A stretch of DNA of 64,000 nucleotides from Lineus longissimus (Eukaryota > Nemertea > Pilidiophora > Heteronemertea > Lineidae), in NCBI RefSeq assembly GCF_910592395.1, contig NC_088320.1, positions 6,946,001 to 7,010,000 of the forward strand, in the 5' to 3' direction. Made by a program: the position numbers and the translations under genes. The notes below the pieces were generated by a model. The model searched no databases and was not told the DNA's origin. It worked only from the letters and a program-made list of their open reading frames with translations. Positions 26,066 to 38,633 of the stretch are shown one piece after another (the first letter of the stretch is position 1; the number at the start of each line of letters is the position of its first letter).

Positions 26066-28964
26066 ATGTTCTTCATCCTATGTGCTTATTTAGACAATTG
26101 TCGAGTTTGTCGAATCATATCAAAGGGATTTAGGGAAAAAACAACTTCACATCACAGGCCTACACATCCATGCTGAGTTATGTCAAAAGAGTACAAGGGT
26201 GGGCACATGTATGGAGAAGGATTATATTGAATTTACCTGATGTTTATTATTATTAAAACGATTCGAAAATTCAAATATAGCAGAGACGAAACTGTTTCAA
26301 GATACTTGTATAATTACATCGCTAAATTGGCTATTGGATAACAGATGGAACCATCGCTGCTACAGGTACGCGCGACAAAAAGTTCTCGCGTCTGTGGGTA
26401 AAACTGGTAATTGCTGGGTTCGATAGTGATCACCGCTTCTTGTCGCAGGCACCTGTGATGACTATACCACCAACGAGCGATTTTTTGTTTCATGTGAGCT
26501 TGATAGCCGGTTGCAGCGACAAAAATTGCTCGTGTGCGGGCGCTTTAACGTGTTAGCCTCAAAGACTTACGCCAACCGCCACAGAAATAATGGTAACATC
26601 AGCCGTACTCGGGCGGCACTGTCCAAACAAACCGGTGTTCGGTTAACTTCCATGAGACCTCAAGGAACTGATAGACAATTATAGAACTGTAAAACCCATA
26701 TGAACAATCATCAGTCTCTATCAATACTGTGCCCAGGGCAGTGCCCGCAAACTACCCCTGGGAGAGTCGCGTTATCTATGATTAATGTACCGATACCATT
26801 GGCCATTACGTTCAATAATGGAGGAGGTAGATGTTTCGCTTATTGAGGTCTACCTGTGCGGGCACGCTGAATCATGTGCAGAAACTGAGTTATTTTCGGG
26901 AACAGGGTAAACATGATCGTGGCTCATTACACGCTCTGACATGTGGATTTCCTCACATTTATTTTTAACTCCACGTGGGTCTCATAAGCCGTTGATATGC
27001 AACGCATGTATCAAACATTCGAACGGGTGGCGTCAAAGATACTGAAAAGTAACTATTCTTAGCAACACAGATAATTCTCCTTGTTACATACACAGTGAAC
27101 TTTGGAATGTGTCATATACGACGCTTTGGCATTTTCATTTATAACAAATAAATCCATAAGGCCTGTCAAAATCTATTTTACAACACTGTCATGCAAGAGG
27201 CACACTTTTGTTATCATTTACATGTGCTATGATTCTGACTTAATTAGAAGACTGCAAGTAAATTGCAAAAAGCCATGACAGGCGACACTTTTAGCAGTTT
27301 TAAGTGATTGTTAATATCACCACGCACATTTTAGCACTATGGATAAGTGTGAAAATGCATTCTCATGTAGATAAAAGATCAGAAGCAAAGACAGACATTT
27401 CGAAACCTTTAAAAGTTACTTTGAGGTGTTTTGTTATGAATGAACATGATGTGATTTACACGACACCTAAGTCTACACACCTACCCTATACTGTGTTTAC
27501 CAGGCTGTATGTGTTCGGTTAATTTAACGCGTTATGTTTTCATCACACAATATGCATCCGCCCACAGAACACCAAGTTGCACAGCACGGATCAAATTCAA
27601 CCCAACTTGGCGAATACACGTACATATCGATGTACACTATTGCATTGAAAAAGATGCACTGCGTATTCATGGTGCTTTTAGATGAAAACATTAGACAGCT
27701 TTATCAGACTTGTGGCCAATGAGCTGTGATGGTGTTCATTGTCTACTGGTAATTATCAGGTTCAGCCCTTACCAAGAAGTGATGAGCCATTGGGAGCACC
27801 ACGGGTCAACCTTTTGCCTTGATTAGCAGTGATTGTTTCGTCAGTGTGGTGTTTATGGCAAGAAGGCCGTTGCACGTTTATCGTAAGCATTGCGAACAGA
27901 TCAAATTTATTTTAAGTTTGTGGCGTATAAAACCTGTAGAACTTGTAGAACTTGTATGAAAAACAAATTCTAATAACGAAAATAAAATATGTCAAACAGC
28001 TTTCGATAATGTCGATAACCCCGAAAAACGCCGCAACTGTAAACAAGATCCGAAGCAACAAACCAACATAGTGAGTTCAAATCCAAATCCCGATACAATC
28101 ACGTACCACAAATTTCATTATCAGCACTGCTCCTTGCTGCTAAAGTGCATTGAGTGTGCAGTTTATGCACACTCATAGTTTCTATCTTGTATTCAATCTT
28201 CCCGTTACATGAAGTAGAAAATCCAGTAATAGGAAATGCGTTGCCTTTTCACAACTGTTTTTTATCTAATTCTTACGATATCGTATCGAATTGAATTATA
28301 CATTATTTTGCAAATTGCCGAGTCTCATAGGGGATACAGTACATTAGTCTGAGCATTTTCGGTAGTAGGTACAGAATATTGCTTAAAAGAGAACGTAGTT
28401 TTTGCGTCCTATCTGCTTCAGTCATCTCCGTATCAAAATCGTACAATAGACAACCTGCGAAAATTGGATTGGGAGAGATGCTGCGTATCACCCAACAAAT
28501 TCGTAGATTCTTTTAAGAAATAAAGTTGCTTTGAAAGCACTGTAAGTTTTCTTTCTTCTCAACTTTTCAAGTTGTGTCGATGTTTTTTATATACTGAAAC
28601 ATATGTGCGAATCTAAGACTCGGTCAACAATATCAATTTCACTATCAATCTTCCCGTCGGCCAATTAATGTGAATCCACCTCTTTCAACAGTATCACTTT
28701 TACGTCAGACAAAACCTCAATCCAATCATCAAGAACGACGAACTTTTTACAGTACTGACTCTGCTAAAAATACACCATTGACTTTTTCGATAGATCGATT
28801 CGGCTGCTTATCAACCGTAGGTTTATTGATATACGTATTAATTGCAGTGTTGTATATCAAAGTAACTTCTGTACACACAGTACTCAAAGGAGACAGTGTC
28901 ACGCAATACTCCCGAAAATCAAGATGCACCGCGGTGAATGGGATACCAGACTCTATTCTCTTAT
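26066..28964. other. gene-free stretch
   Basis: No exon is supported. Two loosely similar words (GCGACAAAAA followed by CTCG) occur about 150 bp apart near 26370 and 26517. Nothing else stands out. Confidence 0.35.
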
Positions 28965-29062
28965 CATGGTGGGTAAGGTATTGGTTAACCTTTGCAACAC
29001 AATAGAAACAAGGCACTCCCATTACAGTGTTGGAGGGGTAGAATCGGATAGAAATGATAAAT
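28965..29062 (+). repeat. dispersed repeat, copy 1
   Basis: A segment of about 98 bp beginning CATGGTGGGTAAGG matches 33958-34058 in the same orientation at roughly 88-90% identity by eye, with abrupt loss of similarity on both sides. Near its start it has a small palindrome (GGTAA...TTAACC). It is most simply a short interspersed or MITE-like element. Reading frames through both copies on the minus strand share a stretch of predicted residues, but this follows from the DNA repeat and is not evidence of a gene. Confidence 0.85.
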
Positions 29063-32000
29063 GCGGGCCTTACGCCCCTAAGTATGAACTAATCTTGTGT
29101 ATGTTTCTTTTGTGTCGTCATTTCCTCTCCGGGTAAGCACGTATTTTTCTTGGGCAAGCCGATACCTTTAGCCACAGCCGTGGTTATTAGCTAGTGAATA
29201 ACCGAGAGAGTGCTTTGAAGCCATATCGCCGTCATCAACTTACTGGTATCTGTACACGTCTTGCTATACATGCTTCCCGAAATTGGTGGCTTGCGTTGGA
29301 ACTAACTTTTTCCCCCTTGTCCGTCATTAAAGGCATTCAAGTGTGTTGGTCAACCATGACTATCTCCTTTGTCCCTCCACCATAAGGCCTAGTTTCCCCT
29401 TATGACATCACTATTTCGGACACTCAGCGCCCCATTTCTGGAAAGGTGTATAGCCTTCTGCATATATTGTATGCTGCTAAAAAGCTCGAAAACTAAGTTT
29501 AACTCGGATGGTACAACAGAAAATTGATATTTTTGCCAAAGTAATATTTTTGAATAGATATCTTCATCTTGATTACACTTTTAAAGGGATCATGGTGTAA
29601 GTGCGATGCTCTAAAATATTTTCTAGAAAAAAGGAAAGGGAGCGAAAAAAGTAAAAAAGAAACAATAAGTTACACCTTAATTAGAAATGCCTCTCCGTAC
29701 ACTTTAGACTGATGAATAGTTGATTAATTACCTAATTATGTGACAATGTTTCGGAAGAGCCGATAGTGAACTAAACCAATTATCAGAACAAAAGTTCTCA
29801 ATTTTATTTAATTCCACGCGGAAAAGGATCTTCCTGTGCTATCAGGCGATTTGCTTGCAAAATGCCGCGCAAAACATCTCGTTAATTTTTTTGCTTTTTC
29901 TAGTGTCCTATATGGTGTATGGCGATAAACCCAAGTTCCACCCAAGGGTGTATTTCTTCTCTGGTTACATAGCCTGTATTAAGCAATCCGCAAAGACTGT
30001 CGTGCTTTGAATTGGACACTGACACTTTCCGAAACTTTTGGTTAGAATTGAGAAAGGGGTTATTGGCCATGAAATTATTTATATTCATTTTTACAGGGTT
30101 TGTACAGGCACGGTGGTTGGAGAACCGCACCAGCTAAGGTAGGTAGGCCTAGAAGTGTTATGTGGCGATCATCTTGGTCACAGTATCATGGGTGTCCAGT
30201 TGCACGGTGTTGTCTTGCACTAGTTGTGTGGTACAGTAAGTCCAGTGGTAGGAACGTGTCATTGCAGCCGCGTTTGTCAACAAACCGACGCTATGTAGAC
30301 TGTTACACTTCAAGTCATCAAAAACATCACCAGCAAAGATACGAGTAATAAGTGGACGATTTTATTCTATATTCAGTGATAATGCCCTCAAATTATTTGA
30401 AGACATTTCTTGTATCAAACTGGTGTTTCCGAGTGGATGATTATTGTGCCGAGTTTTACATCCATCCTCATAATATCTAACGACATTAGGATCATGAAAC
30501 CTCACTTCCTTCACCTGCTTACGAAAACATGACATATTACATGCCATCGTGATGCAGTGAGCCGCTTCACCCTATGCTTCATCCAATTAATTTGACCTCA
30601 TTTGCAATGCAGGTGTAGCCGTCCCAATCACGACAAGACTAATTCACAGCTTTTTAGTAGCATCGTTATTTGCAGGCATGGATGCACGATATTTATCAAG
30701 GAAATAGCGGGGCATCGGGCATGTCGGGTGAGAGTAACGAGCAAAAAGACAGCGTAACCCGTTACATATTACGGGTTCTTGCCGATGTATAATGTGCACG
30801 ATCTAGTGCTTCGCATGATTCAAGCAGAAGTTGGGCGTTTTTCGAAAGTGATCATCACCTAAATTTGGCCAACTCCAAGCTTTTAAATGCTGCTTTTGAA
30901 AAGTGAAACCTGTTTTTACAGCAGTAATGAATGCACTGAAAAGAAATCTAACCTCTTTATCGTTGGGAGCTCGAGATGGTGCAATGCTCTTGTGAGAACT
31001 ACGATAAGAGATTTGTAGGTTTTTGGCGAAATCTATATCGTTCCGTGATGATGAATACATCAGCTATCAATCATTTTGACTGCAGAACAGTGTGGTTTCA
31101 CTCGCTGTCGATTGTCCTTTTCTTTTGCGTTTTCCCCCTTTTTGGTTGATAGTGGATTATTGTTATGTTTAATACCTCCTTTAGAAATGTTATATTGTTT
31201 AGAGTTAGATTCGTGCGCGTGGTGACTTATTCATACTATCGTGTCACGACCACATCACGTTCTCTGCTTTGGTGCAAATGCCTCGTTGAACTATGATCTG
31301 TACGCATAAGGTGTTATCTCATTGTTGGTTAGTTCTTATAATCCGGGATGAACCATCAACTACTAGTATACCCCTAATCGACAGAAGTCAAGAAATTGAA
31401 AGTATGTTACATGTACAAGAACCGACAGCAATGCCACAGATCTGCGCAACTTCCCTTCGGTGAACTGGTTGTCTACTCTGACATCCTTTAGCTAGTCTCT
31501 AAAAATAGTTCGTGTCAAGTTTGAAACTGTTATCGGCACGGCATGTGGCGCAGATCTCAACGATAATTTTGTTAGTTAATTTCAATTGCGTGGAACGATT
31601 CCGCAATCTTGAAAGAAATTGATGCAGCTATTCGTATTCGTAATTTACCATCAGTCGATTCCATCGAAAAATGAGTTCCTGGCCAAAGTGCGCATCAACC
31701 GAACAATTTGCAATGCCATCGGTTTGAGAAAATTACCATATTGACAGGAAGATCGTAATCAAATCATGCGCAACAAAACTATTGACTGAACAGACACTGT
31801 TGCCTTGAGATCAGTCAACTCGGATACGGAGCCGAATAATGTTTTGAACACGTTTTAATAGCAAAAGCTTGTCAAGATTTGGATACATCCCTTTTTCAAT
31901 GTGACAAACAGAAAAGCATGCTACAATTTGACTGGTGCGTGGTCACCAGGACGGTATTGAAATGTCCAAGGAGCATTGATAGTGGTAAAAGTGTGAATGT

Positions 32001-33957
32001 TGTTGAATCACTTTTTCATCGGAGCGATTTTTAGTGAGGACGCTGGTGCCGTAATCCCGCGCAGAAAATGACACTCTGCTTGAATCTTGTTATGGTACGG
32101 TATAAAGGCCCGCATTGACCCCGGAATCATTTTTTTATATTAATTTTAACTTAAATCTTTTACAATTTTAATTTTTTAATCAGTTATAATTTTAATCTAT
32201 AGTTACGACTAGTCCTAAGAATAGGAACAGAAGATAATCCTTCATCTTCCGTTGTTGATTGCTACAACATACGATCTTTTTTTCCTACATAATAACGCTT
32301 TTCACCTAAACATTACTCTTTGATGCAATATAATCACATGCCTCCTGAAGACACTGTCAGCATCTTACATCTTGAGAAAAAGGAAGTAAAATATGGCTTT
32401 CAAACAATGTCAGTTCATTGTAATCAAAGCCTCGTCAGTAGATATTCAACCCTTTTATTATTTTTTTCGGTCCCTTTTAATAGCGGATGGCTGATTTTCG
32501 AAAAAAATCATGTATCATTAGACTTTTAATAGGGTGAGGCAGCCGCTCTAGATAGACAGGCTGTTATATTCCTACAGGTATCCTGAGACAATGTTTCCGC
32601 TGTTCTCATCCCAGTCTATTTTTACCTAGGAGTATATTTGGAAGCTAATTAAAGATATCCAAATGAGGTGAATGCTCCCGGAGTCCATAACGGAAGAAAT
32701 ACAAACATTTTTGTTGGCTCTGATCGGCATACATTTGATGACACCATGTGTAGGTATATGTACATGCATTTACGTAATATAATATCAAATTCAATCACTA
32801 CAAAAATACCACCAACCTTTGCAGGTCCAATCAAAAGATCAGGTACCGCACAAGCGACTCATTAGCAAACACGTCAGGTTTTAGGCTGATTCACTTAGTG
32901 CGAACTATCCGAGTCATTAACGCTATTTTAGATGGTAATGGTTATGCTGATACTTTCCTTGAGAAGCCCACTTAGTTATTGTCATCCCATAAGAGAACAC
33001 TGTTGGTTTTTTTGTACTTTATTTCAAGGGTGGAAGTAAAAGTAATCTGTCTTGCTGCATAATTTATCAATGCATGCTTTAGTCACCTCAGTTCAAATCA
33101 AGCTAGGCAGCAGTTGGTCCCAGTGTAACACATGTTGTTGTCTTCTGTGTATTGGTGTCCCTGCAGCACGGTTGACAACAAAATAAGTCACGAAATGATT
33201 AGTACTACACATAGAACCGAGAACCATCTTTACTGGCGTTCCCAATACAAATATCCTATGATTAGACGCTACAAAGAATTCATCCATCTTTTGGAAGATA
33301 CAGCAACGACTAATTTCTATCACAAACGTGACGTGAAACATTCCTGATGTTTTCCTTGATGTTGTTGACCGTGGTTAGCGCATTCTCCTCCGAGTCGAAA
33401 TCTCACTAATCGCATGTGGTAAAGCAGTTTCGTAGTTTCGAAGTCAACTAAATCTCTCATAAAGTTTCCTTAAGTGTCAACGATCAAATATCGTTAACCT
33501 CATTTCGTTTAAAATTGTGACATTCTTTACCTTTTTTGTGCTTCAAAAAGCTATTGCCCCAACTGCAGTTTCACAATCGATTCATAATTGGGTGCAATTC
33601 CAAACACTGCTGTAAGATAATTGTCTGTTATTGGGTATTTCCCTCTGAAGCATCGAATTCGAGGAGATTTATTATGCAAAATACACAACGTATTTTTTTT
33701 ACTTTAAGAATTGTTCGCTGGTTGATCAACCGCTGAAGCACACAAGGCTATCAAGAGCAAAACGAGTACGATTCACTGGAAACTTACATGTAATTATATC
33801 GACAGAAGACCAACACGAGTTTCTTGGTGTAATCATGAAGCTCGGTTGGCTAATGGGGGTAATTTCCGTGCTTTTCACAAGAGTAACAATAGGGGACAGA
33901 CACAATAAAACGGGAAAAACCGTCCATAACCAACACAATATATCGATATTCCAAAAA
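29063..33957. other. gene-free stretch
   Basis: No supported exon is seen. There is a small perfect hairpin, AACCCGT with a short loop and ACGGGTT, near 30757-30778. Other open frames are short and unsupported. Confidence 0.35.
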
Positions 33958-34058
33958 CATGGTGGGTAAAGGTATTGGTTTACCTTTGCAACACAATAGA
34001 AACAAGGGCCTCCCATTACAGTGTTGGAGTGGTAGAATCGGACAAAAATCATAAATAC
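33958..34058 (+). repeat. dispersed repeat, copy 2
   Basis: This is the second copy of the repeat at 28965-29062, about 5 kb away in the same orientation. It starts CATGGTGGGTAAAGG and contains the fuller palindrome GGTAAA...TTTACC. The flanks are unrelated to those of copy 1. It lies inside a 160-codon minus-strand frame that begins with TTG and that I regard as spurious. Confidence 0.85.
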
Positions 34059-36518
34059 TGAAGAAAGGATAAAAATGGAAAAGAATTTAATTGGCCAACT
34101 GGGAGGATGCAATTGCATCGATCGTGCTGGCTCCCCTGGTCCCCGTGTACGATAATATTCGCATGGTGTATAATCAGTGTCCTGGTGCCACTTTATAAGC
34201 AGCCTCAACGGGACACTACGAGCCCTGAACAGTATTAATTGGTTCCAATTAACTTAAACATGCAGACCTAGTGGGCTGTAAAACAAAATATAGTGCTAAT
34301 TGCGTCCCTGAGAGTTTAACTGCATTCTTTAATTTGGAATACGCCTGTGAAATTCCTAAACGTTCCATTGGGTAGTTCCAATTGTTATAAATAACACTGC
34401 TAATCACATCGGGCAGTACGAAAGGTTGTAAATAAGCAAGAAAAGACATCGTATCCCCAAAAGGCTATGCAATTTGTGGAAAGCATTTCTAAAGGTTATG
34501 TGCCTAGTTTGCGTTCAAATGGACAATAAGTTCAGAACAGATGGCTGTTAAACCATGATGATGACTTCCATTAGTTCCGTTACCTTGGTTGATTAAAACG
34601 AGTCCAAAGTTATTGTCTAACCAATAAAAGATGATGGACAATCATAATGGACTAGTTGAATATAGCGTATTTATTGCACAAGCTATTCCACTTCTAAAGC
34701 TACATGAAAGTAAAACACTTAAGAGCGCATTGTCTATTTCATTGTGTCATCTGCATGAATACCAGAAATGCATCACATCGGAGCAGGACAAGGCATCCAT
34801 CAGATATTACCAATCTCGCCGAATCAGTCATATTCGACACAACTAGCCACCTCTGACATGCGCATACATCACTGGGTCAAATAGTCTTGGTCGATCAGTA
34901 TCATCGTCCTGGTTGTCCTTCGCGCGATTATATGACCGATTCATCCACTTGACAGACACCTGTACTTTTCCCCAGTGAGTCGATACCTCCGGAAGAAAAT
35001 ATGCTGCACTATATGATTTTTTCCCAACCTTATGTCACATCATACCATCAAAAACACATCATCTTCAACTGCCTTCCAGTTACTGGCAATGAGAGGTTGA
35101 TTAACTGCGTCGATGTTCGTTCCGCTAGTCATTTAGGTTGTCCAATAAAGGTACGTGCTGACCACTTACCGTCTACTATATCGTACATGTACGAGTTCTT
35201 CTCGCACCTGTGGCCAGCTGAGGCATGGTCACAGCTGAAAGCAACATATTTCTTGCCAGTGGAGGCTGTTGGGGCTTTCGCCAAGTTTGCTTTTTATGGA
35301 TCGTGATCGAATACTGTTGATCCCTTAGCATTAGCTGTCATGCCATGTTTTTTTCTTTGTTGCTAGCTACAGCCCAACAAAGCCACATACTTCCTTTTTT
35401 ATGCTTAACATCCTGAGCCTCATCCCGCTTAAGTAATACAACATTGATACAGTGCTACCCCTTGCCCTCTAAACACATCCGCCTAATTTGCTTGCCCATT
35501 CATTTTTTACGTGACAGCTCCGCGGCGCCGCTTTATTTGCTCTGTAATAGTGGCGAGTCGAAATGGTACTGCCGGGTAGACTGACTTGCGCAAACAATGT
35601 TTATCAAAGTCATGCTGAAAAAAATGATAAACGCGAGGAGGTTGCCGTCATGACCTGTTGGGGATTAGGGCAAAGTAGGCTGGAAACGAGCATTTCTTGG
35701 TGTGAATAAGGAGCTGTCGCTTACTGAACTCAGCCACAGTTGAAATATCAAGTCAGTGAATGTTCTAGCAGTGAGTCGTGTTGTTAAAGAAAGAAGAGCA
35801 CTCGACTATAGTACGTATTCATAAAGTTGAAAGAACAGTTCCACGATACATGAAATTCGAAGGGACACCCATGCACCAGTCTGCATTCGATATGTCGAAT
35901 TGTTGATTTTAAAAGTCCGATAGTTCCTAACTTGTTTGTTGAAGTCGCTAACACATAGATTTTCTATTGAGCCTGGAAATCATTCTCGAATCCCGAAGCT
36001 CTTCGATTCCAATCTGAACAAAATTTTGTTATACTGACAATGAACTGCTAATATTCCAATACAATTTTAAATAAATCTATTCTTGAATTAATTACAAAAT
36101 GATTGCCCCTTTATCAACGGCAAAAGTCATATCCGGTCGGTAAAAGGCAACCGCAGCATCGTCCCAAGTCATTGTACGCCTTTACCAATAATGGGTGCGA
36201 GGTTGGACTGCATAGCCTTTTCAATGAACGGGGTGATCGACTATCCGAATATCACAATATCTCGCATTGACCAGCTTGGTTTAAGATAATGTGCATGTTA
36301 TTTATGATTCAGCCTTTGAAAACTACCCAGTTTTTAAAGGGTCGTTTCTTAGTCGTGTTAACCATTCTATGAGCAATCAAGTTTTCCACGAGCTAAGCAG
36401 AATGACACAAATCATCATTGAGTTACAATCTTTGCAAGGGCATGTGCAGTACGTGACCTTATCTAACATCCGCCTCTTTGGAAATATCCAATTTTGTTTT
36501 TCTCTATCTCGGACCCAG
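34059..36518. other. gene-free stretch
   Basis: No supported exon is seen, and no signal-peptide exon for the downstream cysteine-rich gene could be recognised here. The missing 5' exon of that gene may still lie here or further upstream. Confidence 0.35.
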
Positions 36519-36688
36519 AGGGACTACAAACTAAACACGAGTGTGCTATTAAGCGCTATCTCCTTCGCTCGGCCATAAAGAAACAGGAGGGAGCAGCTAA
36601 TCTTGCAGAAGAAATTGAACTTATGTTCCGTCCTAAGATCTTTGCGCCGATTGTTTGGGATCCCACAGCAGCCTTTGCAATGAGCTGA
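36519..36688 (+). CDS. possible terminal exon, unrecognised
   Basis: A pyrimidine-rich tract ending in CCCAG at 36518 precedes an open frame that reads about 56 codons to a TGA at 36686-36688. The predicted residues look protein-like: a charged helical stretch (KKQEGAANLAEEIELMF) followed by a hydrophobic and proline-containing end. The frame has no ATG of its own, so it would have to be a 3' exon. I recognise no family and see no partner exon. It lies about 0.9 kb before the first seen exon of the cysteine-rich gene but has its own stop, so it would belong to another transcript. It may be chance. Confidence 0.15.
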
Positions 36689-37627
36689 TTCTTCAATATT
36701 TACCCAACAGGGCCTCGGGGAGTTAGATCATCAAGATCCTGATGCACGGCTCGGTTGAGAAGCATTGGTGCAATGGCATGACTGTAATAAGGCATCAACC
36801 TACTGCGTGTGCTGCTGCAATAAGTTGATGTTCTTTTAGATCACGAGTTGTCGACTGTTCTGGGGAGATTACAATTATTTCTGTTTCCAATGTTGTTGTT
36901 ATTTTTCCTTTTTTTTAAATTTTCATTTCGTTTGCGGTTTCTCCCTAAAGCTTTAATGTATCTGGTGAAAACAACATCCGACTAGTACGAGTTTCCATTC
37001 GCAATATCTACATCTTCCATTATGTTATATGAGCATTCTAAATGACAGAGGGTCTACTCGGGGACGATATTGAAGACGTCGTCTCTCTAATGTTATTTGT
37101 CGCCACCACGTGACGATCGTGACGAAGTCACGCAGGTGGCAAAGTGAATTGGCTAAAATAGTTCTCCGCCAAATAATTGTGCATTTCAAAATTGTGCAGT
37201 TTCTTCTCCATATGTCGTAATGATATAGTCCAGTGATGATTTGAAACAATGTTTTAGCTGATTAATCATTTGAATGGCCTTTTTTAAAATAGTTGAGAAT
37301 CTGTATCTGAATCTTTTGCCCAGGTGTAGCAATTCTGCAAAGTTCCTCGGTAGATCCAAAGACGTACTTTCAATTCATTGGAATGACCCAAAGTTGCGGT
37401 TGGTCATTTTAGAGAAAAATAATGACTTTTGTTTACATGTACCTTCCCTGACATTTGTAAGACCTCTTGCTTGATTTTAAGTGTAAAGGTAAGAGAATAT
37501 TCAACCACCATAAGCTAACATAATATTGGTTTGAATTAGTTTGAATGATCGACAACTGTGTGTATAAGTAGGCCTGGTGATTTACCGTACCCGTTTTTTA
37601 TTTTGTATCTCATTTGTATATTTGCAG

Positions 37628-37703
37628 TGCGGCGGAAACCGGGACTTGTGTTGGCAAAACAGCCAATGCTGCAAAGGGTACTACTGCGCCACCGTAGATG
37701 ACG
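37628..37703 (+). CDS. ITG-like/prohormone-3-like precursor, exon A (first seen)
   Basis: This exon is flanked by a strong acceptor (T-rich tract, TTTGCAG) and a consensus donor (ACG/GTAAGTA). It reads 25 codons plus one base, starting in phase 0 and ending in phase 1. The product begins CGGNRDLCWQNSQCC and continues to GYYC, giving the spacing C-x6-C-x5-CC-x4-C. That is the first half of a colipase/dickkopf-like disulphide module. In the ITG-like/prohormone-3 precursors of arthropods, as I recall them, a similar C..N.QCC.G..C block follows the signal peptide and the amidated or ITG peptide. The start codon, signal peptide and any upstream peptide must lie on an exon further 5', which I could not identify. 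The following intron is 7.1 kb. Confidence 0.75.
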
Positions 37704-37804
37704 GTAAGTATAATACGGAAGCCTGTTAGGTTGACTAGCCTTTTATCAAACACAATAGCATACACGCTTTAGTACATGTCTAATCCTGCTTGAGACAGTT
37801 CTAA

Positions 37805-38633
37805 TTTCACCGGTAGATGGCGTCGTTTAGAGTACATGTGATAGCCCAATTTATTAGATGCATAGTTTTGTTATTAGCGTAAAGATTAACAGCACTCAAA
37901 GAGCACACACAACAGAATAGGTTTGTATTGCCGGATTGTATGTCCGAGAAACATCGTCATTATTGCAAACATACATATAGCCGTCGCGAACCTCGCTCTA
38001 CCTCAGCTAAAGTTTCACCACTCTGCGCAGTGTAGAGTCACCACCTAACAAAGGTCATAAGATCATGGCATTAAGTTCACTTTTAATTCCTGTCATTAAA
38101 ACACAAGCGATAAACGAATTCCCTTGAGTTTTGCGGTCGTTTGTGATGGCAATAAATTCACTGCAACTGTGAGAACCGGAACAAAAATGCACCGATTATC
38201 AAAGTTATAGCGTGGTAATTGCTCACTGCGATAGCAAGGGCCCGCGGGAACGAATCTATTTTCCTCGTCTTGATATTCGTAATGCTGGATTTCTCAAGTT
38301 ATCAAATTAATTTGCAATCGTCGACCTTTAAAGTTCGTCGGCCTTTTGCAGTAGTGTTGTTCAGAGTAATAAGTAACTGCTAAACATCTAGTTGAAAGAT
38401 GCGTTTCGACCAAAAACAATGCATAACTGGGAGGTCGGCCATTTTGCATGAGATGCATCACAATAATAGTGAATGTGTAAATTTGTCTTACACTGAATCT
38501 TTATATTCTGTTTCACCGCCAGTTCCAGTACTGGCACAATTCGCAATATCTCCAGACACACTCTTCAAAATCTCCACTTTTGAATTAAATTCACAATAGA
38601 GTTAAAAAAAGGTACGCCATCTATCGGTGAAAA
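37805..38633. mobile_element. possible MITE with short terminal inverted repeats
   Basis: TTTCACCGGTAGATGGCGT at 37805-37823 reappears inverted, with one mismatch, at 38614-38633. The ends are about 830 bp apart. The 19-bp match is longer than expected by chance in this window, but I find no clear target duplication or internal homology, so these could also be two separate copies of one short repeat in opposite orientation. Confidence 0.35.

Noticed and set aside
28670-29005. 111-codon plus-strand frame with a hydrophobic stretch, considered as the missing signal-peptide exon of the cysteine-rich gene
   Set aside because: The hydrophobic part is about 50 residues from the start, and the donor-like GTAAGG is part of the dispersed repeat, which is also present at 33958 without such a frame.
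33132-33347. Plus-strand frame starting MLLSSVYWCPC, considered as a signal peptide exon
   Set aside because: The hydrophobic core is too short and no donor in the right phase follows.
33726-34208. 160-codon minus-strand open frame
   Set aside because: It starts with TTG, overlaps a dispersed DNA repeat, and its similarity to the frame at 28747-29022 comes only from that repeat; no domain or splice support.
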